64,000 bases of DNA from Candidatus Comchoanobacter bicostacola (GTDB lineage Bacteria; Pseudomonadota; Gammaproteobacteria; Comchoanobacterales; Comchoanobacteraceae): positions 248,001 to 312,000 of the forward strand of contig NZ_CP092900.1 of the NCBI RefSeq assembly GCF_024172705.1. The letters are read 5' to 3'. Of this stretch, positions 37,894 to 47,022 are shown piece after piece. Position numbers and translations under genes: made by a program. Each line of letters starts with the position of its first letter. Position 1 is the stretch's first letter. The notes under the pieces were generated by a model that saw only the letters and a list, made by a program, of their open reading frames with translations, was not told the DNA's origin and did no database searches.

Positions 37894-37962
37894 GCGTAAA
37901 ATCCATTTTGTACTAATGATAATATACTCTATTTTTTTAGCCAGAAAAAGAATTTTTAGGTT

Positions 37963-39855
37963 TTAATTAAGTATTAAAATCTTACCATCCCATTGATATC
38001 CCTGAGGGGGTCTGTCAACTGTAATGGGTTGTCTTGTGTAGGTTTTACCATCGAGCATAATATCTTTTGCATAGCGGTTGATGTTATATCGATCTGGGTT
38101 GCAGATGAGTGCATCTTTAGACCATATGGTGTTTGGGTGTTTATCTTTAGTGATGCTACCAATCATTTTAATCGAATCACCTTCGTTGTCCCAAAGTCGA
38201 ATGATATAAATGAGATCGTCTATACGTTTGCTCATGATTAATCTGGGCTGGTTGCCTTTGAATAGGGGGGGGATTATGGGTAGTGGGTTATAGAGGTAAG
38301 GGTATGTGTTTAAGAGCTGTAAGCGAGAAATAATACCGGGTTGAGTGGTGTGTATAACCCAGTTTTGTTGGATAAATTGAGTGATTAATTCATTTTGGTC
38401 CATACGGCTATAAAGGTTCAGTGGTTCTGAGCTATACCCTGTTAGTCCTGCTCTTGAGCTTGGGATGTCTCGTTCAGAGGGGTAGTTGATTACTGGTGCA
38501 CTGGGTGGGCCTTGAGTAGGCACCATTATATTATGAGCTAGATTAATGGTTAGCATGGCAATTATAATCGTATTGAGCAGTTGCTGCGCATGGCACGACA
38601 GTTTATCTTGCCAAGTTTGGCGGTAGGATGAGAATAAATGATGTAGTGTCATTACGAGTAGAGCGCTAATGAGTACTTGAGAAAAATAGTGGGCTTGAAT
38701 AATGACTCTGCTAGCTGCAACTAAGGTCAGGAGCAAAAGCCCTATGCGTCGCATGGTCATCCCCGCTTTATGGGACTTTGATTCTAAAATGCTACTAAAG
38801 ATTAGCCATAATGTTGGGATAAGCATTGTATTTCCGCTCGGGAATCCATAGGTTATTTCTTGTGTGATAGGCCTAGCCATAGGGAGGGTTGTTTTCAATA
38901 GCGCGATGATGCTGAAAAATGAAAAGGATATAAGCGCAAAGTATAGCCCGGTGCGTCTATTTTTTTTCCATAATAGAAAGCTGCTGCCTACTGAGGCTAA
39001 TATAAATGATACCGGATGTGTTAGTGCGGATATTTGAGTAGCAAAATTGTATAACAGGGGACCGCCTAAGGCTGCAATCAAGTTATTAACGATGGTATTG
39101 GTTTCTGTAAAAAATGTTTGAGCGGGTATTTCAAGTACACAGAGTGTTGTGCTTAAAATAAACAGTAGGAATGCTTTAATTTTATGAGTCTGTTCGATAT
39201 GCGTATCTGGGTTGGTTAAGGGTAGACGTAGATCAAATTTGTGAACCAGAGTAGGTAATGCATACCACAAGGCAATGACTGCTACAATATAAAGTGTGTA
39301 TTTAATAACGGGGATGATCCCTAATTGCGCTATGTCTGCTGATATAGCGCCAATTAAGATACCTGGTGTTAGGTAAACGATTGTCCAAAGAGTAGCAGTT
39401 GGGATAATGGCTAGTGTAAAGCGCAGATAAGGCATATTGAGTATGCCTGCAATCATTGGAATCAAGCTTCGCATAGGGCCAAAAAAGCGACCAATTACAA
39501 TACTGCTCGTTCCGTAGGTTTTTATAAATGCTTCGCCATGCACAATCCAGTCGTGATAAGGAGTAACCCAGCGATGCTTTAAGATATTTTCTTTATACTT
39601 TTTCCCCAACCAATAGCTGAGATAGTCCCCAATGAGTGCACCAATAAATACCGAAAATACAGTAATTCGCCAAGGCAGGGTTCCTGAACCTAGTGAGATT
39701 CCTACCAGTGTCATCATAATGCTGCCAGGTACAATGCTTCCTATGATTGCAAGGGACTCAATAAAAGCTATAAAGCCACATAATAGGATTCCAAGCTCAC
39801 TGTTGTGAGCGATAATATTATTACATGTGTTAGCAAAGTCATAAAATATACTCAT
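37963..39855 (-). CDS. DedA-PAP2-LssY_C multidomain membrane protein
   Basis: The 630-residue protein joins three parts. Residues 1-205 are a DedA/VTT domain ([49 protein letters not shown]), a lipid-scramblase-type fold. About 250-410 is a PAP2 phosphatase fold with [15 protein letters not shown] and [12 protein letters not shown]. The C-terminal 140 residues match the LssY C-terminal domain, as in Legionella LssY. In PAP2 enzymes the second motif is PSGH and the third ends in Asp; here these are Asn and Gln, so phosphatase activity is questionable. The stop of this gene lies 69 bases from the secreted protein; its start overlaps lipA by four bases. Confidence 0.85.
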   Translation of the reverse strand: MSIFYDFANTCNNIIAHNSELGILLCGFIAFIESLAIIGSIVPGSIMMTLVGISLGSGTLPWRITVFSVFIGALIGDYLSYWLGKKYKENILKHRWVTPYHDWIVHGEAFIKTYGTSSIVIGRFFGPMRSLIPMIAGILNMPYLRFTLAIIPTATLWTIVYLTPGILIGAISADIAQLGIIPVIKYTLYIVAVIALWYALPTLVHKFDLRLPLTNPDTHIEQTHKIKAFLLFILSTTLCVLEIPAQTFFTETNTIVNNLIAALGGPLLYNFATQISALTHPVSFILASVGSSFLLWKKNRRTGLYFALISFSFFSIIALLKTTLPMARPITQEITYGFPSGNTMLIPTLWLIFSSILESKSHKAGMTMRRIGLLLLTLVAASRVIIQAHYFSQVLISALLVMTLHHLFSSYRQTWQDKLSCHAQQLLNTIIIAMLTINLAHNIMVPTQGPPSAPVINYPSERDIPSSRAGLTGYSSEPLNLYSRMDQNELITQFIQQNWVIHTTQPGIISRLQLLNTYPYLYNPLPIIPPLFKGNQPRLIMSKRIDDLIYIIRLWDNEGDSIKMIGSITKDKHPNTIWSKDALICNPDRYNINRYAKDIMLDGKTYTRQPITVDRPPQGYQWDGKILILN

Positions 39856-40775
39856 AAATTTTCAGCCTGTTTGTCTGCATGGTAGGATGATCGTACGAGC
39901 GCACCTGAAGCAACCGATTTAAATCCAAGGTGGTAGGCATGCTTTTCAATCGTTTTGAATTCACTGTCTGCGTAATATTTTTTTACAGGTAGGTGATGTG
40001 CACTGGGTGACAGATATTGGCCGACGGTAAGCATATCTACATTATGTGCCCTGAGATCAGACAGTGTTTGCAATAGTTCTTCAAGTGTTTCACCTAATCC
40101 AACCATTAAACCAGATTTAGTCGGAATGCTGGGGTGTTGTTCTTTGAATTTTTTTAGTAAGTCTAGGGAATGCTGGTAGTCAGACCCAAGACGAGCGGTT
40201 TTGTAAAGTCTGGGAATGGTCTCTAGATTGTGGTTGAAGACATCAGGAGGGTGTTGCTTTAGTGCATCCAAAGCTCTTTGCATTCTTTTTTTAAAATCAG
40301 GGACCAGTATTTCTATCTTTATGTTGGGTGTTTGTTCTCGTATTTCTTTAATGCATGCTGTAAAGTGAGCGGCTCCACCGTCAAGCAGGTCATCACGATC
40401 AACTGAAGTTACAACCACATATTTAAGCTGCATTTGTTGAATGGTTTGAGCGAGTTGAATAGGCTCATTAGGGTCAAGAGCGTCAGGTTTTCCATGCGCA
40501 ACATCACAAAAAGCACAGCGTCGGGTGCATTTGTCTCCCATGATCATAAAGGTTGCAATTCGTTTAGAAAAGCACTCAATCATGTTAGGGCAGCTTGCTT
40601 CTTCACAGACAGTAACCAGTGCTCGCCCACGAAACAGTTTCTTTAGATTTTTTACATCTTGTAATTGCTGTTGTGTCGGTCTTATTTTGGGTTTAATGAT
40701 CTCAGTTTTTGGCGCAGAGCTTTGTACATCAATATTAATCCGTTTAAACTTTTCAAAGCCACGCTCTTTGCTCAT
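39852..40775 (-). CDS. lipA: lipoyl synthase LipA
   Basis: The 307-residue radical-SAM enzyme inserts two sulfurs into octanoyl groups on lipoate-dependent proteins. The auxiliary cluster motif [12 protein letters not shown] (CX4CX5C), the radical-SAM motif CTRRCAFCD and the C-terminal RSSY serine ligand are all present. It is coupled to lipB by an ATGA overlap, giving the two-step endogenous lipoylation pathway. Confidence 0.97.
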   Translation of the reverse strand: MSKERGFEKFKRINIDVQSSAPKTEIIKPKIRPTQQQLQDVKNLKKLFRGRALVTVCEEASCPNMIECFSKRIATFMIMGDKCTRRCAFCDVAHGKPDALDPNEPIQLAQTIQQMQLKYVVVTSVDRDDLLDGGAAHFTACIKEIREQTPNIKIEILVPDFKKRMQRALDALKQHPPDVFNHNLETIPRLYKTARLGSDYQHSLDLLKKFKEQHPSIPTKSGLMVGLGETLEELLQTLSDLRAHNVDMLTVGQYLSPSAHHLPVKKYYADSEFKTIEKHAYHLGFKSVASGALVRSSYHADKQAENL

Positions 40776-41386
40776 GTCTCACACTCATATTTTAAAAGTA
40801 CTAGGTCGAGAATTGTTTCTAGCCACTGATATCTTACCTCAAATACAGTGGTGTTGGCCAGCATGTTTAAATTAATTATCTGGAGTTCTTTATATCCACA
40901 TGGATTAATAGCATCAAATGCAGTTAAATCAGTATTTATATTGAGTGCTATACCGTGGTAGGACATACCTTTGTGAATCTTGAGACCTATAGAGGCAATT
41001 TTCATTTGGTTTACATATACACCTCTCATTTTTGGGTCAGCATAAGCATCTACGCCATATTTTTTTAGTAAGTTGATCACTGATTGTTCGAGTAAGTCGA
41101 CAAGCGCTAAGGGTTTCAAGTTACATTGTAGTAAATTAAGTAGTGGGTATGCAATGAGTTGTCCAGGGCCATGGTATGTAACCTGACCACCACGGTCGGA
41201 TTGAATGATAGGTATATGGTTTTTTTCTCGGATATGCTCATATTTTGCTGCACGGCCCATTGTGTAAACTGGGAAGTGTTCAAGCATCCATAGCTCATTA
41301 TTAGATGACGTTTGCACGTGCTTTTGCATAGCGCTCAGCGTTACTTGATAGTGCTGTTTATGTTTGTGCTTGATGTGAATGGGCAT
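40772..41386 (-). CDS. lipB: octanoyltransferase LipB
   Basis: The 204-residue enzyme moves octanoate from acyl-carrier protein to lipoyl domains. Motifs [19 protein letters not shown], the catalytic Lys in KIASIGLKI and Cys in INPCGY are seen. Its start lies inside the end of the aminotransferase gene (29-base overlap), and its end overlaps lipA. Confidence 0.95.
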   Translation of the reverse strand: MPIHIKHKHKQHYQVTLSAMQKHVQTSSNNELWMLEHFPVYTMGRAAKYEHIREKNHIPIIQSDRGGQVTYHGPGQLIAYPLLNLLQCNLKPLALVDLLEQSVINLLKKYGVDAYADPKMRGVYVNQMKIASIGLKIHKGMSYHGIALNINTDLTAFDAINPCGYKELQIINLNMLANTTVFEVRYQWLETILDLVLLKYECET

Positions 41387-42206
41387 GGGTTAGGCCAATA
41401 TAGTGCTGGAGAAGTTTATTCCAAATTTTTCCGGGTTTCTTGTATGAGAAGTTATTAGGTATAAAGTTAATTGGTTTAAGAATTTTGATTGAAGAGCTTA
41501 AGAAAACTTCTGTGCAATTCAGTAGCTCTTTTGTATGAATTGGACGTATTTGGTAATTCATGCCAAGTTGTTTTGCGAGTTTTAAAACAAGGTGTCGAGT
41601 GACTCCTGGAACTATATTACCTAGCGGGGGGGTAATTAGGGTGTTGTCAGAGACAATAAAAAGGTTGCTGGATGCGCCTTCGGTGAGTAGATTGTTTTTA
41701 ACAAAGATTGCTTCATTCATGCCAGCCTGTTGTGCCTGGTTTAAAGCATTGGTGTTAATTGATAACTGAGTGCTTTTATGTTTTGCAAGGCCAGAGCGTA
41801 TATCTGGGAGCAAGATAGCGGAGTATCCTTGTTTGTATCGCTCGATATCAATGGGCTCACAACGATACTCACTGATGATGATATTGGGTATGCATGCATT
41901 GTTATGAAGGTGGTTTCGATGTTTTTGCTGTGACCCGGTAGTAACCTGGATGTATATAGCGCTAAATGCAGCAGTATTCATGTTCTGAAGAAACGAGGTA
42001 ATCCATTGAATGATTTGTTGCTGATCAAGGTTAATAGCAAATAATGTTTTAAAACTACTCGATAGCCTGGATAGATGCATATCCAGACAAAAGGGTTTTT
42101 GATTGTATATGGGGATGACTTCATAGATTGACTCCCCAAAAAGTAAACCACGATCATGTGGAGAAATGCTTTGGTTTAGCCGTCCATTTATGCTTGTTAA
42201 GATCAT
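41358..42206 (-). CDS. dat: class IV aminotransferase, probably D-amino acid aminotransferase
   Basis: The 282-residue PLP enzyme shows the fold-type IV pattern: HDRGLLFGESIYEVIP, the Lys in AKHKSTQLSIN, EAIFVKNNLLTEGASSNLF and the GVTRHLVL helix. Position between dacA and lipB is typical of D-alanine aminotransferase (dat) in Legionella and related bacteria, supplying D-glutamate or D-alanine for peptidoglycan. A branched-chain or 4-amino-4-deoxychorismate lyase role cannot be excluded by sequence alone. Confidence 0.85.
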   Translation of the reverse strand: MILTSINGRLNQSISPHDRGLLFGESIYEVIPIYNQKPFCLDMHLSRLSSSFKTLFAINLDQQQIIQWITSFLQNMNTAAFSAIYIQVTTGSQQKHRNHLHNNACIPNIIISEYRCEPIDIERYKQGYSAILLPDIRSGLAKHKSTQLSINTNALNQAQQAGMNEAIFVKNNLLTEGASSNLFIVSDNTLITPPLGNIVPGVTRHLVLKLAKQLGMNYQIRPIHTKELLNCTEVFLSSSIKILKPINFIPNNFSYKKPGKIWNKLLQHYIGLTHAHSHQAQT

Positions 42207-43375
42207 AATCCAACCATGAGTTTTAATTGATCAATTAAGCGATGGATTCCAGTGCTTTCTTGAATGGTCGTGTGAGGATAGAGTGGGGCAGTAGCAATCA
42301 CTTGATTGTTTATTTTAGTGACTAATTGAGCCGAGGGTGTGGATGCATCGAGTGGTGCAATTAACTTAGTTGCTTCTACATCAATGAGAAGCTGCTCTGT
42401 AGTTCCCTTTGGAATAGTAACCCAGAGTGGTTTATGTGTGGTGAGATGAGCTTCCTTGAGTACGCCTTTATAAACTTTTTGAGTGGTTATTTGAGTGTCT
42501 TTAGGGTAGACCAATGTCGTTTCAAAAAAGCGAAATGCATAGTTTAATAGTGCTAATGTATCTCTGTCACGTGCTTGTGCACTGGGTGAGTTTGCAGTGA
42601 CTATAATTAAGCGCGTATTTCCACGTTTAGCTGTTGTGGCTAAGCAGTATCCCGCTTGTTTTGTGTACCCTGTTTTTAATCCATCAATATCATCATGCTT
42701 AAGCATGAGTTGGTTTCGGTTGCTTTGTGTTATATCGGCATGTTTAACCTCTTCTTCTTGAAACCAATGAAAGTATTCTGGAAAATCTTGAATAATACGT
42801 GACGAGAGTTTGGCAATATCTGCAGCTGAAGAGTAGTGGTTTTTTTTATCCAGTCCTGTAGATGAGCTGAACTGAGTGTTTTTAAGACCAAAGTTTTGTG
42901 CCATTCGGTTCATAATCGCATAGAAGCTTTCTTCAGAGCCTGCGTAGTGCTCACTTAAGGCAACGCTTGCATCATTAGCTGAGGTGACGATCACACCTTT
43001 GAGTAATTTTTCTAGATTCACTTTTGAGTGTTCAGATAAAAACATTCTTGAACCTTCAGTTTTCCATGCTTGGGTAGAGATATAAACATCATCCTCCAAG
43101 GAAACATGATTTTGAGATAAGGCATGGAAAATAACGTATGAGGTCATTAGTTTAGTCAGACTAGCTGGTGAAATTTGTGTATGGGCGTTTTTCTCGGCAA
43201 TAACAGCACCCGTTTCAGCATCTATTATGATGTAGTTTTTAGCTTGAACACTGGGTGGTGGAGGCATTAGTAATTCTTTTTGACTAATTTCAGATAATGA
43301 TGTTGCATAAGTTAGCTGCAACAATGCAAAGGTAAGCGTACAAATAAATTGTTTGAGGCTAAGGTCCGTTTTCAT
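42203..43375 (-). CDS. dacA: D-alanyl-D-alanine carboxypeptidase (PBP5/6 family)
   Basis: This penicillin-binding protein trims the terminal D-Ala from peptidoglycan pentapeptides. SXXK is in SPASLTKLM, the SXN motif in TSANDAS, and the KTG motif in GLKTGYTKQAG. A C-terminal beta domain follows and the last residues form an amphipathic anchor (HRLIDQLKLMVGL). The signal peptide fits the ATG at 43375 (MKTDLSLKQFICTLTFALL); an ATG at 43390 adds five residues. It heads the dacA-dat-lipB-lipA-LssY operon, all joined by overlaps. Confidence 0.95.
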   Translation of the reverse strand: MKTDLSLKQFICTLTFALLQLTYATSLSEISQKELLMPPPPSVQAKNYIIIDAETGAVIAEKNAHTQISPASLTKLMTSYVIFHALSQNHVSLEDDVYISTQAWKTEGSRMFLSEHSKVNLEKLLKGVIVTSANDASVALSEHYAGSEESFYAIMNRMAQNFGLKNTQFSSSTGLDKKNHYSSAADIAKLSSRIIQDFPEYFHWFQEEEVKHADITQSNRNQLMLKHDDIDGLKTGYTKQAGYCLATTAKRGNTRLIIVTANSPSAQARDRDTLALLNYAFRFFETTLVYPKDTQITTQKVYKGVLKEAHLTTHKPLWVTIPKGTTEQLLIDVEATKLIAPLDASTPSAQLVTKINNQVIATAPLYPHTTIQESTGIHRLIDQLKLMVGL

Positions 43376-43589
43376 CAATATATCATCCATTCTTTGTGTG
43401 CTGGTTTATTATGAACGGTTGTTTCTCATTTTACAATGAGGAGCGCTGTTTGCATAGAAATTGTATGTGTCATAAGGCTATTATGCAGGACTTAATCTTA
43501 AGCATGTTGGCTTTTTGCTTTGAGGGTTGTGTTCATAGTGCTGAATGAGTTTATTCATCATTTTTTATTAAGCAATATTTCTTTTTAGT

Positions 43590-43618
43590 TTGATTTGTCA
43601 GTTTGTGCGCTATATAAA
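43590..43618 (+). promoter_or_regulatory. sigma-70-like promoter before the glycosyltransferase gene
   Basis: TTGATT (43590-43595) and TATAAA (43613-43618) are separated by 17 bases, 34 bases before the start codon. This suggests the glycosyltransferase gene is transcribed on its own. Confidence 0.65.
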
Positions 43619-43651
43619 TGCGTATGAATTAATGAGTAAAGCAGGTTAAAA

Positions 43652-44500
43652 ATGATTACAATTCATACAATATGGCTTGGTAGTTGGCCGCCCACATACC
43701 CTAAAATATATTTAACACACTTGGTTATGATGGCAAAATCACGCAATCATAATATTGCTAAAGTATGGCTATGGGTTTGTGGGTCAATTATGTCTGCAGA
43801 TCAGTTAGCTAGTGCAAGAGACTTTTGCCAGATCTTTGGGGTAGAGTTATATGATATTGGGGCCTTTAAAATAATTGCTAATCAAGCATTAGTCCTTCGC
43901 ATATTAAATTTAGGTTCTGAGCATAGTGCACGCTTTCATGCTGCAAGTGATATTTTACGTGCGTCAATTTTATATCATTATGGAGGGATATACTGTGATT
44001 TGAGTTTGCGGATTTCCAATCAGTTGGAGGCGTATCGATCATTGGTTGTATGGCTTAAGTCATGCAGTGTTGTGGCGTTGCAGCGAGCTGATCAGTATTT
44101 GCCTTTTGGTGAAATTAAATTCATGGCATCAAAAAAGCAGAGTTCTTTTATGCGTGCTGTTTGTGATGAATTTGCAAATCTTGCTATTGTTGATGCTTTT
44201 GAGCGAGATAGGCCTAAGGTGGCTAATGCATATACAGGTATGACTTATAAATACGTATATGGAGACTGGGCAAGAAAAAAACGTTATGGAGAGTTAAGTT
44301 CAGTGAAGTGTTTAGAGGTAAATATTTCCCCCTCTGCAGTGCGCTTTGACTCATTTAAAGGCTTGCTGGTTCCAATCAAGTTTGAGGGAGATGAAGTGAT
44401 ATATGCGTGGTTTAAATCAAGCACGCCTGGCTTTGACCCGGATGCGATAGAAAGACGGTTTAATATTGCGAAAACATTGATTCATTTCTCAATAGGTTAA
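43652..44500 (+). CDS. TcdA/TcdB-type glycosyltransferase-like protein
   Basis: The 282-residue protein begins IHTIWLGSWPP, the usual start of DXD-sugar-transferases (HQIWLG type), and has ASDILRASILYHYGGIYCDL, the core of the catalytic fold where GGIYxDxD is expected. Here the last residues read CDLS, so only the first Asp of DXD remains. The later Asn/Thr-rich NAYTGMTYKYVYGDW segment may correspond to the second conserved block. Relatives include clostridial toxins and Legionella effectors that glycosylate host proteins. No signal peptide is present. Dot/Icm secretion into a host is a reasonable guess but cannot be shown here. Confidence 0.7.
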   Translation: MITIHTIWLGSWPPTYPKIYLTHLVMMAKSRNHNIAKVWLWVCGSIMSADQLASARDFCQIFGVELYDIGAFKIIANQALVLRILNLGSEHSARFHAASDILRASILYHYGGIYCDLSLRISNQLEAYRSLVVWLKSCSVVALQRADQYLPFGEIKFMASKKQSSFMRAVCDEFANLAIVDAFERDRPKVANAYTGMTYKYVYGDWARKKRYGELSSVKCLEVNISPSAVRFDSFKGLLVPIKFEGDEVIYAWFKSSTPGFDPDAIERRFNIAKTLIHFSIG

Positions 44501-44695
44501 TTTATTTTAGGATTAACTGGTGTAGTCCCAGATATAAAAAGAGATCAATAATCAGTGATATATAAGACAGATTTTGGTTGAAGATGAAAGCGTTTCAAGT
44601 TGCTTCTTTTAATGTGGTTGGCGGTGCATATTATTTATCATATTTATCCTAGAGTTCTTTTGTGAGGTTTGACTCTCTGAGGATTTGTACTATCA

Positions 44696-45186
44696 TCATT
44701 TTGGGGTGCATCTATTTAACTTGAGTGTGTTTGCTTGCGTCAAGGCTTTTGAGTCTATTGTAGGTAGCGTCACTTGTGTTAGATCTACGGATTTCCGTGA
44801 TCTTTCATCTATATAGTCTTCAGTACGTGTGTTAAACCAAGCGCTCATACCCGTGGTTGATTCTTTTTTAGCCTGAGAAGAAACCTTGCCAAGTACTTTT
44901 ACCATATAGTTGATGCTGAGCTTTGCTTCAACGGGTGCATTATTTTCTGTATCCACTCCATCAATGCCAAAGCTAAAGTATACCTCAGTCGTATTCTTCC
45001 CACCACGGTTATGCTGACAGACTGGTAGTCCTAGCTCTAAGAGTTCATTTGAGAGTTGAATAGCCTCTGGGCTAGGGTTTTCAATGCTAAAACTAAGCGA
45101 AACGTGCCCAGGGTAAAGCCCTTCAATGACTTTAGGATGTTTCTTTCTTTACTTCCCCATACGAGTACTTCACAGCTTGTTTTCAT
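44696..45186 (-). pseudogene. frameshifted hypothetical gene
   Basis: From ATG 45186 the minus strand reads MKTSCEVLVWGSKERN and then loses frame near 45135; the next frame continues with KVIEGLYPGHVSLSFSIE, LGLPVCQHNRGG and FSFGIDGVDTEN, running into the 86-codon frame that ends at 44696. One inserted or deleted base would restore a protein of about 163 residues. GHVSL resembles a His-containing strand seen in some papain-fold proteins, but I cannot name the family. The break may be a real mutation or a sequencing error; the rest of the frame is intact, so any decay would be recent. Confidence 0.7.
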
Positions 45187-45551
45187 TATTCATTACCTTT
45201 TATTTGTATGTTTATTAGGTTAAAAAAAAGAAAAAGTCAGAAAAAAGTTGATAAAGGATAGGAGGCGTTGTGAATTAAGGTCAGAGCATCATAGATTTTT
45301 TATAAGTAAAAGTATTTGGATCTGTTGGTGTGGTCAGTCATTTCTAAGAATTGAAGTGACTGATGATTAATCAGTAAGTTGAGATTAAAGCCAATCACTC
45401 TTATCAAAAGCAGATACAAGGCTGGTGGCTAAAGATGTTTGTTATGAGTTTAGAGAGATACGTGCGATCTGAAAAAAGGTTGTTTATTCAATTCTCTTGA
45501 GAATACGTAAGAAAATGTTATATTTAGAACTGATTAGTAAAGAGATATTTT
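45187..45551. other. intergenic region before rlmB
   Basis: About 365 bases separate the divergent frameshifted gene and rlmB. The only clear element is the rlmB promoter near the right end (45497-45524). The remainder is AT-rich with no gene, tRNA or convincing terminator that I can see. Confidence 0.5.
45497..45524 (+). promoter_or_regulatory. sigma-70-like promoter for rlmB
   Basis: TTGAGA (45497-45502) and TATATT (45519-45524) are 16 bases apart and lie 27 bases upstream of the rlmB start. Confidence 0.6.
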
Positions 45552-46247
45552 ATGCATAAAGCAAGTGGGTTACATGTGCTGCAAGCTTTGTTGAAAACAA
45601 AGCGATTTACGGTGGTTAAGATTGAGGTCATCAAAAATAGGAAAACAGATTTTTCAAAAGAATTAGGTGAGGCTCAAAAACTGGGATGGTCCATCCGTTA
45701 TGTAGAGCAGTTTAGTGATAAACAAGTCGGTCGGCAGCATGGTGTTATCAGTTATTTCAATTTCAATACATTAGATTTTAAACAGTTAGATCCCAGTTCT
45801 TCACGTTTGTTAATGTTGGATAGAGTGCAAGACCCACATAATTTAGGTGCTTGTCTTCGATCTGCTGCTGCATTTGGTGTGGATGCAGTGATTATGCCCC
45901 AGCGATCATCTGCGCCCATAAATGATATCGTTCATCAAGTATCGTGTGGTGGATCAATTATTGTACCGTTGGTCTTTGTTAATAATCTGAGTCAAAGTGT
46001 TTCTGAGTTGAAAGACCTGGGTATATGGTTTGTAGCCACTACTGAGCATGCGACACAAACGATTGCGGATGTTCCATTAAATCGTAACTTATGTTTGTTA
46101 ATGGGGTCAGAGGGTGAGGGTGTTAGACAAAAGTTGCTTGAAGTCTGTGATTATAAAGTATGCATTAAAACGTCTAAGTGGCTGCCTACGCTAAATGTTT
46201 CAGTCGCAACAGGCGTTTTGCTTCATGCAATGTACCAGCCCAGTTAA
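45552..46247 (+). CDS. rlmB: 23S rRNA (guanosine-2'-O)-methyltransferase RlmB
   Basis: The 231-residue SpoU-class (SPOUT knot) enzyme methylates G2251 in the P loop of 23S rRNA. Motif 1 is LDRVQDPHNLGACLRSA, motif 2 the LLMGSEGEGV segment and motif 3 LNVSVATGVLL. The short N-terminal domain (GLHVLQALL) binds rRNA. It precedes the rpsF-rpsR fusion, the same order as rlmB-rpsF-rpsR-rplI in E. coli and relatives. Confidence 0.93.
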   Translation: MHKASGLHVLQALLKTKRFTVVKIEVIKNRKTDFSKELGEAQKLGWSIRYVEQFSDKQVGRQHGVISYFNFNTLDFKQLDPSSSRLLMLDRVQDPHNLGACLRSAAAFGVDAVIMPQRSSAPINDIVHQVSCGGSIIVPLVFVNNLSQSVSELKDLGIWFVATTEHATQTIADVPLNRNLCLLMGSEGEGVRQKLLEVCDYKVCIKTSKWLPTLNVSVATGVLLHAMYQPS

Positions 46248-46283
46248 TTTAGACCTTTGTATAGGTGTTTTTATACGAATTGG

Positions 46284-46312
46284 TTGAAAAAGCTATTGTT
46301 TTGGTGTATAAA
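46284..46312 (+). promoter_or_regulatory. sigma-70 promoter for the S6-S18 fusion gene
   Basis: TTGAAA (46284-46289) and TATAAA (46307-46312) with a 17-base spacer, 48 bases before the ATG. The leader holds a small GCG-TGAAAA-CGC hairpin and AAGGAG at 46348-46353. The ribosomal genes are therefore not dependent on the rlmB promoter. Confidence 0.75.
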
Positions 46313-46360
46313 TTTATATCCTTGCGTGAAAACGCTGTTTAAACCAAAAGGAGCCAAAAA

Positions 46361-46912
46361 ATGGTTGATAAAAAAGTATATGAAATGGTTTTGATCATTG
46401 ACCCTGCTCAAAGTGAGCAAGCTGATGAAATATTAAGCCGTTATTCACAATTAGTTGATGAGCATGCAGGTAAGTTAATACGTGCTGAAAACTGGGGGCG
46501 CAAAAAGCTTGCTTATGCAATTAAAAGACAATTTAAAGGACATTATTTGTACCTTAACTTCCAGTCTAGCCATGCGTTGATTGAATTAATTAGAAATAAT
46601 TATTTGAAGCATAATGATGCTGTGTTACGTCACTGGATCGCAGGTGTAGATTCGCCTGTAGCAGTACAGTCTCCATTATATGTTGAAAGTGAAAATGATA
46701 AAGAGGCGCGTGTTCCTGATGATCACCCTGAACGTGTCAACTGGAAAAATGTTCGATTGCTGCGTGACTCTATTATGGAGACATGTCGTATTCTTCCTCG
46801 TAGAACCACTGGGTTAAGCTCTAAAGAGCAGCGTGTGTTGACACGTAGCATTAAAGTAGCTCGCTTCTTGGCATTAATTCCATATTGCGATAGGCATAAG
46901 CATTCCATTTAA
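46361..46912 (+). CDS. rpsF-rpsR: fused ribosomal protein bS6-bS18
   Basis: One 183-residue frame encodes both proteins. Residues 1-96 are bS6: YEMVLIIDPAQSEQ, ENWGRKKLAYAIKRQ and HYLYLNFQSS are standard. An acidic, Pro-containing linker (about 97-125) leads into bS18 residues 126-183: NVRLLRDSIMETCRILPRRT, TGLSSKEQRVLTRSIK and ARFLALIPYCDRHK align with the IDYKD-to-DRHQ part of E. coli S18. The N-terminal arm of S18 (RRRKFCRF) is missing. No stop, start or ribosome site lies between the two parts, and no separate rpsR is seen before rplI. S6 and S18 contact each other on the 30S platform, so a tether is structurally plausible. Confidence 0.93.
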   Translation: MVDKKVYEMVLIIDPAQSEQADEILSRYSQLVDEHAGKLIRAENWGRKKLAYAIKRQFKGHYLYLNFQSSHALIELIRNNYLKHNDAVLRHWIAGVDSPVAVQSPLYVESENDKEARVPDDHPERVNWKNVRLLRDSIMETCRILPRRTTGLSSKEQRVLTRSIKVARFLALIPYCDRHKHSI

Positions 46913-46924
46913 TTTGGGTGGGGT

Positions 46925-46999
46925 AAAAGCTTGCTCAGACTGACAGAACGAACTGAACAGTATAGTATCCTGATAAGCAGGTGAGTCGGGTAAGCTTTT
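46925..46999 (+). promoter_or_regulatory. inverted repeat with T-run before rplI
   Basis: AAAAGCTTGC (46925-46934) can pair with GTAAGCTTTT (46990-46999), followed by further T residues. The loop is about 55 bases and may fold further. It could be an attenuator or partial terminator between the fusion gene and rplI; strength is uncertain because the stem is AT-rich. Confidence 0.4.
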
Positions 47000-47022
47000 T
47001 TAAAAATAATTGGAGATAAAAT

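Noticed and set aside
43491-43502. PmrA-type operator (CTTAATCTTAAG) before the glycosyltransferase gene
   Set aside because: The two CTTAA halves are too close for the known PmrA site spacing; probably chance in AT-rich DNA.
44584-44652. 22-codon peptide (MKAFQVASFN..)
   Set aside because: No ribosome site, homolog or conserved context; too short to support.
44696-45186. Programmed frameshift
   Set aside because: No slippery run or stimulatory structure is seen at the break, so mutation or sequence error is more likely.
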